Translations under genes and position numbers: made by a program
DNA from: Qipengyuania gaetbuli
GTDB lineage: Bacteria > Pseudomonadota > Alphaproteobacteria > Sphingomonadales > Sphingomonadaceae
DNA length: 64,000 nucleotides
Assembly (NCBI RefSeq): GCF_020524765.1
Contig: NZ_JAIVLR010000001.1
Location: 62,001-126,000, forward strand
Reading direction: 5' to 3'
The notes under the pieces: generated by a model
Told to the model about the DNA's origin: nothing
Seen by the model: only the letters and a program-made list of their open reading frames with translations
Database searches by the model: none
In this document: positions 16,045-28,683 of the stretch, in pieces
How the letters are laid out: each line of letters starts with the position of its first letter
How positions within the stretch are numbered: position 1 is the first letter of the stretch

Positions 16045-17951
16045 ATCCGCGCCCTCACCCCGACGAAACCGCCGCGCCCGGGCGTGTTGTAGCCTGCAAC
16101 GGTGCGATAGTCGGCGTCGAAGGCGTTCTCCAGCCTCCCGAAGAGCTCCAGGTGCTCGCCGATGTCGAAGGCCGCGCGCAGGTCCAGCACCTCGTATCCG
16201 TCCAGCCGGACCGTATTGAAGGCATTGTCGAAGCTCGCGCCTGAAATGCGCAGGTCCGCGCCGAGCCTGAGGCCGAAATCGCTTTCCCAATCGGCGAAGA
16301 TGGTCCCGAAATGCTGCGGCCGGCGTGCAAGGTCGAGGCCGGTCTCGCGGTCCTCGGCATCGACGAAGGCATAGACACCGGACAGGCGCAGCGTGCCGGT
16401 GATGTCGACTCCCGCTTCCGCCTCGATGCCTTGTGCCCGCGCACGGGCGGTGTTCTCGTAACCGGCAGGGAAGTTGAAACCGATCAGATTGTCGCTGTCG
16501 CGGCGGAAGGCGGTCAGTGCCAGGTGCAGCCCGCTGTCGCGCCGGCCATGCTCGATACCGAGGTCAAGGCTGGTGCTTTCCTCCGGTTCGAGATCCGCAT
16601 TCCCGTAGAATGACAGCAGCTGGTAGAGTGTGGGTGCCTTGAACCCTTCGCCGATGCTCGCCCGCACGCGCCAGTTGTTGCCAAGGCCGTAGCTTACGTC
16701 GCCGCCGAAGCTGGTCGCGCTGCCGAACTGTTCGTGATCGTCGAGCCGCGCTCCTGCATGGATCGCAAGGTCGCCCATCACCCAGCCGAGCTGTGCATAG
16801 GCGCCGGTAATCTCGGTCTCGGCCCGCGGGTCGAAATTGGTTTCGAAAGCGGTCCACTCGTGCTCGCCGCCGAAGGCGAGGCTTAGGCCGCCAATGAGGC
16901 GGTATTCGCCGCGCAGCTGGATCCGGTCCGACGTGCCTTCACTGCCGAAAGTGAGCGCGCCCGTCTCGTCGAGATTGTCGCGCTTGGTTTCCGAACGGCT
17001 GAAGGCCGCGCGCAATGTCAGGTCGTTGCCGTAATAGGCCAGGCCCAGATCGCCCCACAGGCGCTGCGTTTCCTGCGTTTCCGCTGTGTCGGCAAAGGCG
17101 TAGTCGGGCGGCGGGAAACCGTCGATATCGAGCGTGCCTGCGCTCCAGTTCACATGGCTGAACAGCGACAGGCTGTGGGTCAGGTCGACGAAAGCCGTCC
17201 CGCCGATGGCGAACTGCTCGAAACCATCGGCTTCGCTGCCCGTGTCGGCGGCGGAAAAACCGTCGGTGCTGAGCCACGAGCCGGTGAGGCCGAGATAGCC
17301 GAAGTCCTCGTCCACGCCTGCCGCAAGGTTCGCGGTAAGGGTGTCGCGCGCGCCATATTCGAAAGTGCCGACCATGCCGGTTTCAGCGCGGGTGGAGATG
17401 TCGACCACCCCGCCGATCGCCTCGCTGCCCCAGATCGTGCTGTTGGAGCCGCGCAAAATATCGAACTTGCCCGCCATCCCTGCAAGCTGGTTGCCGAAAT
17501 CGAACCCGCCGCCGGGCGCGGCCGGATCGGCCACGCGCACGCCGTCGACAAGGACCAGCAACTGGTCCGCGCTCGCCCCGCGAATGTTCACGCCGGTGAA
17601 GCCGCCGATGCCGCCATTGCGCGACAGGGACAGGCCGGGCGTGCGCTGGAGCACCCGGGTCACGTCCGCGCCCTGCACGCTCTCGATTTCGTCACGGCCG
17701 ATGACGGTCACTGCCTGACCGGTGTTCTGGACATTGGTGCCGAGCCCGTTGGCCGTCACGGTGACCAGCGGAACGCGGTAGTCGGCAATGACGATCTGCT
17801 CGGACTGCGGCGCGCCCTCGGCGGCCTGTTGCTGCCCTTGCGCGGCATCCTGCTGCGCGATGATTTCGGCCAGCGCTTCCTCGCTCGCAGATTGCGCGTG
17901 GGCGGACACCGGAATGACGGATACGGAAAGTAAGAACAGGTATTTATGCAC
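16041..17951 (-). CDS. btuB: TonB-dependent outer-membrane cobalamin receptor
   Basis: The protein has 636 residues. The GTG at 17951 is chosen because GGGAG precedes it at 5 bases and it gives a good signal peptide (VHKYLFLLSVSVIPVSAHA, cut before Q). A TonB-box-like PLVTVTANG and a plug domain (QAVTVIGRDEIESVQGADV, then LVLVDGVRVADP and DILRGSNSTIWGSEAIGGVV) are followed by a 22-strand-type barrel ending in an aromatic-rich terminus. The plug is preceded by a Gln/Ala/Glu-rich segment of about 40 residues, unusual but not disruptive. It is the first gene after the cobalamin riboswitch. Confidence 0.9.
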   Translation of the reverse strand: MHKYLFLLSVSVIPVSAHAQSASEEALAEIIAQQDAAQGQQQAAEGAPQSEQIVIADYRVPLVTVTANGLGTNVQNTGQAVTVIGRDEIESVQGADVTRVLQRTPGLSLSRNGGIGGFTGVNIRGASADQLLVLVDGVRVADPAAPGGGFDFGNQLAGMAGKFDILRGSNSTIWGSEAIGGVVDISTRAETGMVGTFEYGARDTLTANLAAGVDEDFGYLGLTGSWLSTDGFSAADTGSEADGFEQFAIGGTAFVDLTHSLSLFSHVNWSAGTLDIDGFPPPDYAFADTAETQETQRLWGDLGLAYYGNDLTLRAAFSRSETKRDNLDETGALTFGSEGTSDRIQLRGEYRLIGGLSLAFGGEHEWTAFETNFDPRAETEITGAYAQLGWVMGDLAIHAGARLDDHEQFGSATSFGGDVSYGLGNNWRVRASIGEGFKAPTLYQLLSFYGNADLEPEESTSLDLGIEHGRRDSGLHLALTAFRRDSDNLIGFNFPAGYENTARARAQGIEAEAGVDITGTLRLSGVYAFVDAEDRETGLDLARRPQHFGTIFADWESDFGLRLGADLRISGASFDNAFNTVRLDGYEVLDLRAAFDIGEHLELFGRLENAFDADYRTVAGYNTPGRGGFVGVRARM

Positions 17952-18055
17952 AATAGCTCCCATCATGAACGAACTGCCGCCCATGACGGGAGCGCGCAGG
18001 ATTGCCCGCTTCCCCGCTTGCCATCGGTACACCCCGCCCGCGGCCGAACGACTGG

Positions 18056-18226
18056 TAGAGGCAGGTCTCCTGGCTCGCCGGATCTCCGCTTTCCCGCCGC
18101 CTTCCCACCCTTGCGGGCAGTGGCATCTGGCGGGATCGCTCCCCGGTCACAGTTGCGGGGGCAGCCGGGGGCTATGCACCCCGTTCCCTCTTAGGTCCGG
18201 TCTCCCGGACAACCCTTACCAATGGC
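18056..18226 (-). promoter_or_regulatory. Cobalamin (AdoCbl) riboswitch
   Basis: Read on the minus strand, the leader contains AGAGGGAACGGGGTGC, then the B12 box region GCTGCCCCCGCAACTGTG, a CCACTGCCCGCAAGGGTGGG-like segment, and the conserved 3' element GAGCCAGGAGACCTGCC. This is the canonical order for the class. A GTCCGG/CCGGAC stem (18195-18210) lies at the 5' side. It sits about 105 bases before the btuB start. Binding of adenosylcobalamin is expected to shut the operon off, probably at the translational level since no T-run terminator is evident. Confidence 0.95.
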
Positions 18227-18286
18227 GCGCTCATTAGGCCCATCTCGCAGGTGCGGCAAGGGGACAGCCATTAACCTTTCCCCGCT

Positions 18287-19384
18287 ATGCAAAGCTGCGA
18301 TATGAAGCACTTCATGCCGGATAGAGGTGAACAAGGGTCGAGCAGGCGCGCCGTGCGTGAAGCGCGCGCGGCTGCGCGTCGCCAGCTGGCCAAGCGCGCC
18401 GGCGTGCTGGCGCTGGCCGTGGCAGTGCCGACGGCTGCGGCGCAAGGGGCCTGGCCGGGCTTCGCCATCGCCATGGGCATCGATGAAGGCACCCGGTACG
18501 TCGAGCCGATGCCGTTCGAAATCGCCGGGCAAAGCTTTCCCGGGTCGGCCTTCTACTATCTCGACCAACCCCCGCAGCCGGTGTTCGACATCGACGAACT
18601 GCGGGTGGCCGAAGGCACGCTGGATGCCGAAAAGCTGACCGAGAAATTCGGCGCGGGCGCAACGGCACGCGCTTTCATGAGTGCGGGCACCGGCATCGAC
18701 AAGGCACGCGCGCTCAAGTGCCTGTCGATGGCAGTCTATTACGAAGCGGCAAGCGAGAGCCAGGCAGGCCAGGAGGCCGTAGCGCAGGTCGTGCTCAACC
18801 GCGTGGCGCATCCCGCATACCCGTCCAGTATCTGCGGCGTGGTGTTCCAGGGGTCGGAGCGCAAGACCGGTTGCCAGTTCACCTTCACCTGCGACGGCTC
18901 GCTCAACCGCCAGCCTTCGCGGGCCGGCTGGGCGCGCGCGCAGTCGGTCGCGCTGGCGGCATTGTCGGGCAAGGTGTTCGCCCCCATCGGCCTCGCCACG
19001 CACTACCATACGCACGCGGTGAACCCTTATTGGGCGAGCAGCCTCGACCTGATCGGGTCGATCGGCGCGCACCGCTTCTACCGGTGGAAAGGCAATGCCG
19101 GGCGCGCCGCGGCCTTCACCAATGCCTATGCCGGGCGCGAGCCGCTCGCGCTGCCCAACCCGCGCGAGGCTTCTCCGCTTCCCGCGTCGGCAGGAGCCGG
19201 GGCGACCGACCTGTACACGCCCTTGCCGGAAACGGGTGCTCCGCAGGCCGCGGAACCGAAGGCTTCGGCCGAAGCGCCACGCGGCAGCACCGGGCCTCTG
19301 CAGTCGGGCGACGTAAAACCGGAATTCCGCAACAGCGGGCGCTGGATCCGCGAACCCGGCGCGGCCAAGCCGGCTACGGAATAG
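18287..19384 (+). CDS. SleB/CwlJ-type cell wall hydrolase (Hydrolase_2 domain)
   Basis: The protein has 365 residues. After a basic N-terminus and a hydrophobic segment (about residues 40-58) that serves as signal or anchor, the Hydrolase_2 domain occupies about residues 140-275: CLSMAVYYEAASES with the catalytic-type Glu, GQEAVAQVVLNRV, SICGVVFQGS and CQFTFTCDG. The family contains spore cortex lytic enzymes, but in Gram-negative bacteria such as this one members act on vegetative peptidoglycan. The C-terminal 90 residues are Ala/Pro-rich and low in complexity. ATG 18302 is an alternative start; neither has a convincing ribosome site. Confidence 0.85.
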   Translation: MQSCDMKHFMPDRGEQGSSRRAVREARAAARRQLAKRAGVLALAVAVPTAAAQGAWPGFAIAMGIDEGTRYVEPMPFEIAGQSFPGSAFYYLDQPPQPVFDIDELRVAEGTLDAEKLTEKFGAGATARAFMSAGTGIDKARALKCLSMAVYYEAASESQAGQEAVAQVVLNRVAHPAYPSSICGVVFQGSERKTGCQFTFTCDGSLNRQPSRAGWARAQSVALAALSGKVFAPIGLATHYHTHAVNPYWASSLDLIGSIGAHRFYRWKGNAGRAAAFTNAYAGREPLALPNPREASPLPASAGAGATDLYTPLPETGAPQAAEPKASAEAPRGSTGPLQSGDVKPEFRNSGRWIREPGAAKPATE

Positions 19385-19493
19385 CCGTTTAACCCAATCA
19401 TAAGCATGCTGCGGAACCGATGCTTAGCGCGTGGCGCGCTAAAGCAATCCTCAGCCGGACCGCGACGCCAGATCGCGGCTTTACTGAAGGATC

Positions 19494-19835
19494 GTGTTGA
19501 TGCCTGTTCATTTCGCCGCCGCGCGCTGCACCCTGCGTTCCCACGTAGCGCGGGTGCTGGGACCCCTGAAACCCGGCGCGGCGGCGAATGATAATGCAGG
19601 CCAGGCGGCGACGCCCGTCGTGTTCGACGAGGCCCTGCGCGACACGCTCTTGCATTTTGCCCGTCACGGTCTTGCTGCCGCCAGCGAGGCTCGCAAGCTT
19701 GCCGAACTGGCGCATAACGACGGCGACGACGATGCCTTCGCGCGTTGGAACGGCATTTTCCGCAACCTCGACCAGCGGCAGGCGAGTGCTTTCGAGCGGC
19801 AGCTGATCCTCGACAACCAGCCGCTCATCGGCTGA
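19494..19835 (+). CDS. Conserved small cytoplasmic protein, unknown function
   Basis: The protein has 113 residues from the GTG at 19494, or 111 from the ATG at 19500, which has GAAGG at a more usual distance. It is mostly helical: a NDNAG stretch, then FDEALRDTLLHFARHGLAAASEARKLA and RQLILDNQPLIG. This looks like a small sphingomonad-type protein of unknown role. No motif is recognised. A terminator follows directly. Confidence 0.55.
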   Translation: MLMPVHFAAARCTLRSHVARVLGPLKPGAAANDNAGQAATPVVFDEALRDTLLHFARHGLAAASEARKLAELAHNDGDDDAFARWNGIFRNLDQRQASAFERQLILDNQPLIG

Positions 19836-19841
19836 CGCTTC

Positions 19842-19865
19842 GCCCGGGCCGAAGTCCCGGGCTTT
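19842..19865 (+). terminator. Short intrinsic terminator
   Basis: GCCCGGG and CCCGGGC form a 7-bp stem around a 7-base loop, followed by TTT. It is placed 6 bases after the stop of the small gene. The T-run is short, so efficiency is uncertain. Confidence 0.6.
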
Positions 19866-19945
19866 CCAGCGATTTACGCGCCGATTGCGCGGAACCGGCG
19901 CAGGGGGTAGCCATTGCCCTCTTGAAGCATGGCCAAAACTTCTTA

Positions 19946-19968
19946 TTGCTACTGCGAACCAGTTGCAA
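19946..19968 (+). promoter_or_regulatory. Inverted repeat in the long gap before mdh
   Basis: TTGCTACTG and CAGTTGCAA form 9-base arms with one mismatch around a 5-base centre, in an AT-richer patch about 160 bp before the mdh ATG. The spacing and size would suit a dimeric regulator such as a Fur-family protein, but the identity is not established. The rest of 19866-20124 shows no gene. Confidence 0.35.
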
Positions 19969-19974
19969 AGATAG

Positions 19975-21099
<1,125 letters not shown>

Positions 21100-21128
21100 G
21101 CGCGCCAGTCATCCAGGGACGCACCACG

Positions 21129-21626
21129 ATGAAGACGCTTCGCTTCCTCCCCTTCCTTGCCCTCGCCGCGGCGGCTCCCGCCGCTGCGCAGGACAAGCCT
21201 GCCACGGCTTTCCAGATCGTCGACGCGATCGAGGCTTGCAAGCAGATCACCACGCCGACGTGGCTCGACCTCGACAGCCTTTCGGACCATGGCTGGAGGC
21301 CCTACCGCAAGGCTGCCGGTCGCCGTGCACAGGTCGTGCGCGGTGCCTATGAGAAGGTCGGAAACGAAGCGCTCATCATCATCAGCAAGGAAGAGCTGAA
21401 GACCAAGGCCTGCGTCGTCTTCGCCAAGCTGGACAACACGTCCGACTATGGCCCTACCGCGCAGTCCGTGTCGCAGATCGTTGGCATGCCAGTGCGCGCT
21501 GAAGGCCCGACCTATTTCTGGGCGCTGGGTAACGGCATGAACATGCGCGTTGATCCCGCCGGCGACCGTGACAAGCCGATCGCGCGGTTCGAAATCACCG
21601 CCACCGCCGAGGAAACCGCCGAGTGA
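21129..21626 (+). CDS. Secreted small protein A between mdh and sucD
   Basis: The protein has 165 residues. A signal peptide (MKTLRFLPFLALAAAAPAAA, cut before QDKP) is clear. The mature part has an AIEACKQI helix, a GWRPYRKAAGRR stretch, and a C-V-V strand. It resembles the neighbour at 21623 in order of elements (EAC helix, G-W, an L-x-I strand, a single downstream Cys), so the two may be an old tandem duplication. The Cys pair could form a disulfide. It starts 29 bases after mdh and overlaps the next gene by 4 bases. Function unknown. Confidence 0.7.
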   Translation: MKTLRFLPFLALAAAAPAAAQDKPATAFQIVDAIEACKQITTPTWLDLDSLSDHGWRPYRKAAGRRAQVVRGAYEKVGNEALIIISKEELKTKACVVFAKLDNTSDYGPTAQSVSQIVGMPVRAEGPTYFWALGNGMNMRVDPAGDRDKPIARFEITATAEETAE

Positions 21627-22111
21627 GCGTGCTCCGCCCTTCGGCTCTCGCCCTGTGCGCGCTCGCATTCGCGGCGCCTGCGCTTGCGGGCGAGAAAACC
21701 GCAGGCGGCGACGAGTTCGCGATGGCGGCCGAAGCCTGCATCGACGGTCTTGCGCAAGGTGCGAACCTTGCCGACAGCGTGACGAAGGCCGGCTGGAAGG
21801 AAACGGGCAAGAACCCGTTCGGTACGCGCTACAAGCATGACGGCACCAGCCTTGCCATCGTGACGTCCGACATGATGGGTTCGCCGACCTGCGTGGTCGA
21901 CGGCTATTCCAAGCAGGGCGAGCGCGACGGTCTCGACGAAGCGATCGAGGCACGCCTTGCCGCGAAATTCGCAGACCAGCTGACCGTCAACCGCAGCGGG
22001 CCGGGAGCAGGTTTCGTTGTCGGTGACGTCATCGCCATCCTGTCCTTCGAAAATCGCAGCGGCGGGCTCAGCACCCGCATTACCTCCATGTCCATGGCCG
22101 ACGAACAGTAA
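21623..22111 (+). CDS. Secreted small protein B between mdh and sucD
   Basis: The protein has 162 residues, with a GTG start overlapping the previous stop (GTGA). The signal peptide ends at about residue 22 (FAAPALA-GE). The mature part has [12 protein letters not shown], then [17 protein letters not shown] and CVVDGYS, mirroring the layout of protein A. No catalytic motif is visible. It lies 31 bases before sucD on the same strand, in the slot where many alphaproteobacteria carry sucC. Function unknown. Confidence 0.7.
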   Translation: MSVLRPSALALCALAFAAPALAGEKTAGGDEFAMAAEACIDGLAQGANLADSVTKAGWKETGKNPFGTRYKHDGTSLAIVTSDMMGSPTCVVDGYSKQGERDGLDEAIEARLAAKFADQLTVNRSGPGAGFVVGDVIAILSFENRSGGLSTRITSMSMADEQ

Positions 22112-22142
22112 CGCCCGAATTCAAGACGCAAGAGAGAGACTT

Positions 22143-23033
22143 ATGAGCATCCTCGTCGACAAGAATACCAAGGTCATCACCCAGGGTATGACCGGTGACA
22201 CCGGCACCTTCCACACGCAGCAGGCGCTGGATTACGGCACCCAGATGGTCGCGGGCGTGACCCCCGGCAAGGGCGGCACCTCGCACATCGGCCTGCCGAA
22301 CTTCAACACCGTGCGCGAAGCCAAGGCCGAAACCGGCGCGACCGCATCGTGCATCTACGTGCCGCCGCCGTTCGCTGCCGACGCCATCCTCGAGGCGATC
22401 GACGCCGAGATGGAGCTCATCGTCGCCATCACCGAAGGCATTCCGGTGCTCGACATGGTCAAGGTCAAGGCCGCCCTGCGTGGGTCCAACAGCCGCCTGA
22501 TCGGCCCGAACTGCCCCGGCGTGCTGACGCCCGGCGAATGCAAGATCGGCATCATGCCCGGCTCGATCTTCCAGAAGGGCAGCGTCGGCGTGGTCTCGCG
22601 CTCGGGCACGCTGACCTACGAAGCCGTCCACCAGACCACCATGGTCGGCCTCGGCCAGACCACCGCAGTCGGCATCGGCGGCGACCCGGTCAACGGCACC
22701 AACTTCATCGACGTGCTCGACCTCTTCCTCGACGACGACGATACCAAGTCGATCATCATGATCGGCGAAATCGGCGGCAGCGCGGAAGAAGAAGCAGCCG
22801 AATTCATCAAGCAGGAAGCCGCCAAGGGCCGCAAGAAGCCGATGGTCGGCTTCATCGCGGGCCGCACGGCGCCTCCGGGCCGCCGCATGGGCCATGCCGG
22901 CGCGATCGTCTCGGGCGGCCAGGGCGGCGCCGAAGACAAGATCGCCGCAATGGAAGCGGCCGGCATCCGCGTGTCGCCCTCGCCGAGCGAGCTTGGCACC
23001 ACGCTCGATGCGATGCTGAAGGAACTCGCCTGA
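22143..23033 (+). CDS. sucD: Succinyl-CoA synthetase alpha subunit
   Basis: The protein has 296 residues, near the family norm. The CoA-binding fold starts with [22 protein letters not shown]. The phosphohistidine loop is [40 protein letters not shown] is the ligase signature. With a beta subunit it converts succinyl-CoA to succinate with nucleotide phosphorylation. The beta-subunit gene sucC is not next to it and not in this window. An AGAGAGA ribosome site precedes the ATG. Confidence 0.97.
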   Translation: MSILVDKNTKVITQGMTGDTGTFHTQQALDYGTQMVAGVTPGKGGTSHIGLPNFNTVREAKAETGATASCIYVPPPFAADAILEAIDAEMELIVAITEGIPVLDMVKVKAALRGSNSRLIGPNCPGVLTPGECKIGIMPGSIFQKGSVGVVSRSGTLTYEAVHQTTMVGLGQTTAVGIGGDPVNGTNFIDVLDLFLDDDDTKSIIMIGEIGGSAEEEAAEFIKQEAAKGRKKPMVGFIAGRTAPPGRRMGHAGAIVSGGQGGAEDKIAAMEAAGIRVSPSPSELGTTLDAMLKELA

Positions 23034-23139
23034 TCCACGGCACGGCGCGGCAAGGTTTTCTCCTCCCCGGGAGCCTTCCGCACCGCCGAAGCATTGGCGT
23101 TTAGGAGCCGGTAGAAGATCCGGCGCGAAAGGTAGCCCG

Positions 23140-25971
23140 ATGGGTAACGAAAGCCACGATTTCCTCCCCGAACTGGGGGACCAGGAAGCCCCGCAGCCGG
23201 GCCCCAGCTGGGGCAATCCGCGCTGGATGGCAGAGGTCGTCGACAGCGGCGCGGACCTGACCGCCGCGCTCGACCCGACGCAGATGCGCCTCGCAGTTGC
23301 GCAGGCCGCGGAAAAGGCCGGCAAGGCAAGCGATCCCAAGGCGATCGCGCAGGCCGCCGACGACAGCATCCGCGCGATGCTGCTGGTGCGTCTCTACCGC
23401 GTGCGCGGCCACCTGGCAGCCAATCTCGACCCGCTCGGCCTCACCCACCGGGAAGTGCCGGAAGACCTGACGCTCGAATGGCACGGCTTTGCCGGCCAGG
23501 AAGACAAGGAAGTCTACGTCGGCGGCGTGTTCGGCTTCGAATGGGTCACCGTTCGCGACCTCTACAACGCCCTGCGCGCAACCTATTGCGGCAAGGTCGG
23601 CCTCGAATACATGCACATTTCGGACACGGAGGAACGCCGCTTCCTCCAGGACAAGTTCGAGCAGCCCGAGGACACGATCCAGTTCACCGAGGAAGGCAAG
23701 CGCGCCATCCTCGCGGCCGTGATCCGCGGCGAGGAATACGAGAAGTTCCTCGGCAAAAAATACGTCGGCACCAAGCGCTTCGGCCTCGACGGCGGCGAAT
23801 CCATGATCCCGGCGCTGGAAGCGGTCATCAAGTACGGCGGCCAGCTCGGCGTGCGCGAGATCATCTACGGCATGGCCCACCGCGGCCGCCTGAACGTCCT
23901 CGCGAACGTGATGGGCAAGCCCTACAAGGTCATCTTCCACGAGTTCTCCGGCGGCAGCGCCAACCCCGACGATGTCGGCGGCTCGGGCGACGTGAAGTAC
24001 CATCTCGGCACCAGCACCGACCGCGAATTCGACGGCATCGATGTGCACATGAGCCTCGTGCCCAACCCCTCGCACCTCGAGGCGGTTAACCCGGTGGTGC
24101 TCGGCAAGACCCGCGCACAGCAGGCCATCCGCGACGACCTCAAGAAGCACGAACAGGTCCTGCCGGTCCTTCTCCACGGCGACGCGGCCTTCGCGGGCCA
24201 GGGTATCGTGTGGGAGTGCCTCGGCTTCTCGGGCGTGCGCGGTTACAACACCGGCGGCTGCCTGCACTTCGTCATCAACAACCAGATCGGCTTCACCACC
24301 AGCCCGCAGTTCGCGCGCTCCAGCCCCTATCCGTCCGACGTGGCGAAGGGTGTCCAGGCGCCGATCCTGCACGTCAATGGTGACGATCCGGAAGCGGTGA
24401 CTTTCGCCTGCAAGCTGGCCATCGAATACCGCCAGGTCTTCGGCCGCGACATCGTGATCGACATGTGGTGCTATCGCCGCTTCGGCCACAACGAGGGCGA
24501 CGAGCCGAAATTCACCCAGCCGCTGATGTATGACGCGATCCGCCAGCACCCGCGGGTGAGCGAGATCTACGCTGCGCGCCTCGAGGAAGAGGGCGTGATC
24601 GCGAAAGGCTATGCTGACGAACTGCGCAAGGAGTTCGACGCCCACCTCGAAGAGGAATTCGCCGCCGCCAAGGACTACAAGCCCAACGAGGCGGACTGGT
24701 TCGGTGGCCGCTGGGCCGGCATGAACAAGCCTGCCGATCCCGAAAACGCGCGCCGCAACGTTGAAACCGCGATCGAGAAGAAGCTTTTCGACAGCCTCGG
24801 CCGCACGCTCACCACCGTCCCCGAGGATGTGACCATCCACAAGACGCTGGAGCGCGTGCTCAAGGCCAAGAAGGACATGTTCGACAGCGGCACCGGCTTC
24901 GACTGGGCCACCGCCGAAGCACTCGCCTTCGGCAGCCTCGTCACCGAAGGTTTCGGCGTGCGCCTGTCCGGCCAGGATTCGGGCCGCGGCACCTTCAGCC
25001 AGCGCCACGCCGTCTGGGTCGACCAGAAGACCGAGCGCAAATACATCCCGCTCACCACCCTGCCCCACGGCAAGTTCGAGGTCTACGACAGCCCGCTGTC
25101 CGAATACGGCGTGCTCGGCTTCGAGTACGGTTTCGCCATGGCGGACCCGAAGAGCCTGGTCATGTGGGAAGCGCAGTTCGGCGATTTCGCCAACGGTGCG
25201 CAGATCATGATCGACCAGTTCATTGCTGCGGGCGAAGTGAAGTGGCTGCGCGCCAACGGCCTCGTCCTGCTGCTGCCGCACGGCTACGAGGGACAGGGTC
25301 CGGAACACAGCTCGGCGCGTCTCGAACGCTTCCTGCAGCTGTGCGCGAACGACAACATCCAAGTCTGCAACATCACCGACCCGGCGAACTACTTCCACGT
25401 GCTTCGCCGCCAGATGCTGCGCCCGTTCCGCAAGCCGCTCGTCATCATGACGCCCAAGTCGCTGCTGCGCCATCCGATGGCCAAGAGCGAGGCGGAAGGC
25501 TTCCTCGGCGATACGCATTTCATGCGCATCAAGTCGGACCTGAAGACCATTGCCGACGACAAGGTGAAGCGCCTCGTCCTGTGTTCGGGCAAGGTCGCCT
25601 ACGACCTGATGCAGCGCCGCGACGAAGCCGGTCTCGAAGACGTGTCCATCGTCCGTATCGAGCAGCTCTATCCCTTCCCCGGCGACCCGCTTGCGGTCCG
25701 CCTGGAGCGGATGAAGAACCTCGAGACGATCGTCTGGTGCCAGGAAGAACCGAAGAACAACGGTGCCTGGTTCTTCGTCGACCGTCTTATCGAAGAAGCG
25801 GCCGACAAGGCCGGCAAGAAGGGCATGCGCCCCTGCTATGCCGGCCGGGAAGTCGGCGCATCGCCCGCCACCGGGTTCGCCAGCCGTCACCAGGTCCAGC
25901 AGGAAGCGCTGGTCAATATCGCACTCGGCCTGAACGGCGACACCTCCGCCGCTTCTACAACCTGCTCCTGA
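23140..25971 (+). CDS. sucA: 2-oxoglutarate dehydrogenase E1 component
   Basis: The protein has 943 residues, typical for SucA. The N-terminal E2-contact segment is present ([20 protein letters not shown]). The core motifs are [17 protein letters not shown], the TPP/Mg loop [14 protein letters not shown] with NNQIGFTT, and, in the C-terminal half, [22 protein letters not shown] and the acetyl-CoA-site region. It decarboxylates 2-oxoglutarate and reductively succinylates the lipoyl group of SucB. It lies 106 bases after sucD and 28 bases before sucB. Confidence 0.98.
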   Translation: MGNESHDFLPELGDQEAPQPGPSWGNPRWMAEVVDSGADLTAALDPTQMRLAVAQAAEKAGKASDPKAIAQAADDSIRAMLLVRLYRVRGHLAANLDPLGLTHREVPEDLTLEWHGFAGQEDKEVYVGGVFGFEWVTVRDLYNALRATYCGKVGLEYMHISDTEERRFLQDKFEQPEDTIQFTEEGKRAILAAVIRGEEYEKFLGKKYVGTKRFGLDGGESMIPALEAVIKYGGQLGVREIIYGMAHRGRLNVLANVMGKPYKVIFHEFSGGSANPDDVGGSGDVKYHLGTSTDREFDGIDVHMSLVPNPSHLEAVNPVVLGKTRAQQAIRDDLKKHEQVLPVLLHGDAAFAGQGIVWECLGFSGVRGYNTGGCLHFVINNQIGFTTSPQFARSSPYPSDVAKGVQAPILHVNGDDPEAVTFACKLAIEYRQVFGRDIVIDMWCYRRFGHNEGDEPKFTQPLMYDAIRQHPRVSEIYAARLEEEGVIAKGYADELRKEFDAHLEEEFAAAKDYKPNEADWFGGRWAGMNKPADPENARRNVETAIEKKLFDSLGRTLTTVPEDVTIHKTLERVLKAKKDMFDSGTGFDWATAEALAFGSLVTEGFGVRLSGQDSGRGTFSQRHAVWVDQKTERKYIPLTTLPHGKFEVYDSPLSEYGVLGFEYGFAMADPKSLVMWEAQFGDFANGAQIMIDQFIAAGEVKWLRANGLVLLLPHGYEGQGPEHSSARLERFLQLCANDNIQVCNITDPANYFHVLRRQMLRPFRKPLVIMTPKSLLRHPMAKSEAEGFLGDTHFMRIKSDLKTIADDKVKRLVLCSGKVAYDLMQRRDEAGLEDVSIVRIEQLYPFPGDPLAVRLERMKNLETIVWCQEEPKNNGAWFFVDRLIEEAADKAGKKGMRPCYAGREVGASPATGFASRHQVQQEALVNIALGLNGDTSAASTTCS

Positions 25972-25999
25972 TCGAGGCCCTAGAAGGAAAAATCTGACC

Positions 26000-27238
<1,239 letters not shown>

Positions 27239-27248
27239 GGAAGAAATC

Positions 27249-28661
27249 ATGGCTGAATACGACTACGACGTCCTCGTCATCGGCGCTGGCCCGGGTGGCT
27301 ATGTCGCTGCAATCCGCGCCGCGCAGCTGGGCCTGAAGACCGCCTGCGCCGAAAGCCGCGAGACGCTGGGCGGGACCTGCCTCAACGTCGGCTGCATTCC
27401 GTCAAAGGCGATGCTGCACGCATCGGAATTCTTCGATGCCGCGGCGAACGGCACGATGGCCGACATGGGCATCGAGGTCGCTCCGAAGCTCAACCTCGAC
27501 AAGATGCACGCGCAGCGTATCGACGCCGTGGACGGCCTGACCAAGGGCATCGAATTCCTGTTCAAGAAGAACAAGGTCGACTGGAAGAAGGGCCACGCCA
27601 CCTTCCAGGACGCGCACACGGTCAAGGTCGGTGACGAAACCGTCACCGCCAAGAACGTCATCATCGCCACCGGCTCTTCCGTCACTCCGCTCCCCGGCGT
27701 GGAAGTCGACAATGACAAGCAGGTGGTGGTGGATTCCACCGGCGCGCTCGAACTTAAGGCCGTGCCCAAGAAGATGGTCGTCATCGGCGGCGGCGTCATC
27801 GGCCTCGAACTGGGCTCGGTCTGGCGTCGTCTCGGCGCAGAGGTCGTGGTGGTCGAATATCTCGACAAGCTGCTGCCCGGCATGGACGACGATGTCCGCA
27901 AGGAAGCGGCCAAGATCTTCAAGAAGCAGGGCATGGAACTGCGCCTGTCGACCAAGGTCACCGGCTGCACGGTCAAGGGCAAGAAGGCCACGCTGACGCT
28001 CGAACCCGCGGCTGGCGGTGAAGCCACGACTCTGGATGCGGATTGCGTGCTGGTGTCGATCGGTCGCCGTCCGAACACGCAGGGCCTCGGCCTCGACAAC
28101 ATCGGCCTCGAGGTGAACCAGCGCGGCCAGATCGAAACCGATCACGATTTCCGCACCAAGGTCGATGGCGTGTGGGCCATCGGCGACGTCGTTCCCGGCC
28201 CCATGCTCGCGCACAAGGCCGAGGATGAAGGCATCGCCTGCGCCGAGAACGTGGCGGGCCTGACCGGCATCGTGAACCACGACATTATCCCGGGCGTGGT
28301 CTACACTTGGCCCGAATTCGCCGGTGTCGGCCTGACGCAGGACGAAGCCATCGAGAAGATGGGCGGCGACAAGGCCAAGGTGAAGATCGGCAAGTTCCCG
28401 ATGATGGCGAACAGCCGCGCAAAGACCAATCACGAGCCCGACGGCTTCGTGAAGATCATCGCCGAAGCGGAAAGCGACCGCGTGCTGGGCGTCTGGGCGA
28501 TTGCCAGCGTCGCCGGCACGATGATCGCGCAGGCCGCACAGGCCATGGAATTCGGCGCGACGTCGGAAGACATCGCCTACACCTGCCATGCCCACCCGAC
28601 GCATTCCGAAGCGATCAAGGAAGCGGCGATGGCGGTGCAGGGCAAGCCGATCCACATCTGA
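27249..28661 (+). CDS. lpdA: Dihydrolipoamide dehydrogenase (E3)
   Basis: The protein has 470 residues. The FAD motif is VIGAGPGGYVAAIRAAQLG. The redox disulfide is Cys44/Cys49 in GGTCLNVGCIPSK. The NAD-binding GGGVIGLELGSV follows, and the C-terminal dimer/catalytic segment is HAHPTHSEAIKEA with the active His-Glu pair. It reoxidises the dihydrolipoyl arms of SucB with NAD. The position directly after sucB makes it the E3 of the 2-oxoglutarate dehydrogenase complex. Confidence 0.98.
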   Translation: MAEYDYDVLVIGAGPGGYVAAIRAAQLGLKTACAESRETLGGTCLNVGCIPSKAMLHASEFFDAAANGTMADMGIEVAPKLNLDKMHAQRIDAVDGLTKGIEFLFKKNKVDWKKGHATFQDAHTVKVGDETVTAKNVIIATGSSVTPLPGVEVDNDKQVVVDSTGALELKAVPKKMVVIGGGVIGLELGSVWRRLGAEVVVVEYLDKLLPGMDDDVRKEAAKIFKKQGMELRLSTKVTGCTVKGKKATLTLEPAAGGEATTLDADCVLVSIGRRPNTQGLGLDNIGLEVNQRGQIETDHDFRTKVDGVWAIGDVVPGPMLAHKAEDEGIACAENVAGLTGIVNHDIIPGVVYTWPEFAGVGLTQDEAIEKMGGDKAKVKIGKFPMMANSRAKTNHEPDGFVKIIAEAESDRVLGVWAIASVAGTMIAQAAQAMEFGATSEDIAYTCHAHPTHSEAIKEAAMAVQGKPIHI

Positions 28662-28683
28662 TGCATTCCGGCGGTACCGGACG

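Noticed and set aside
17944-18237. Short open frames in both directions over the btuB leader
   Set aside because: The region is explained by the cobalamin riboswitch. The frames have no ribosome sites or conserved features.
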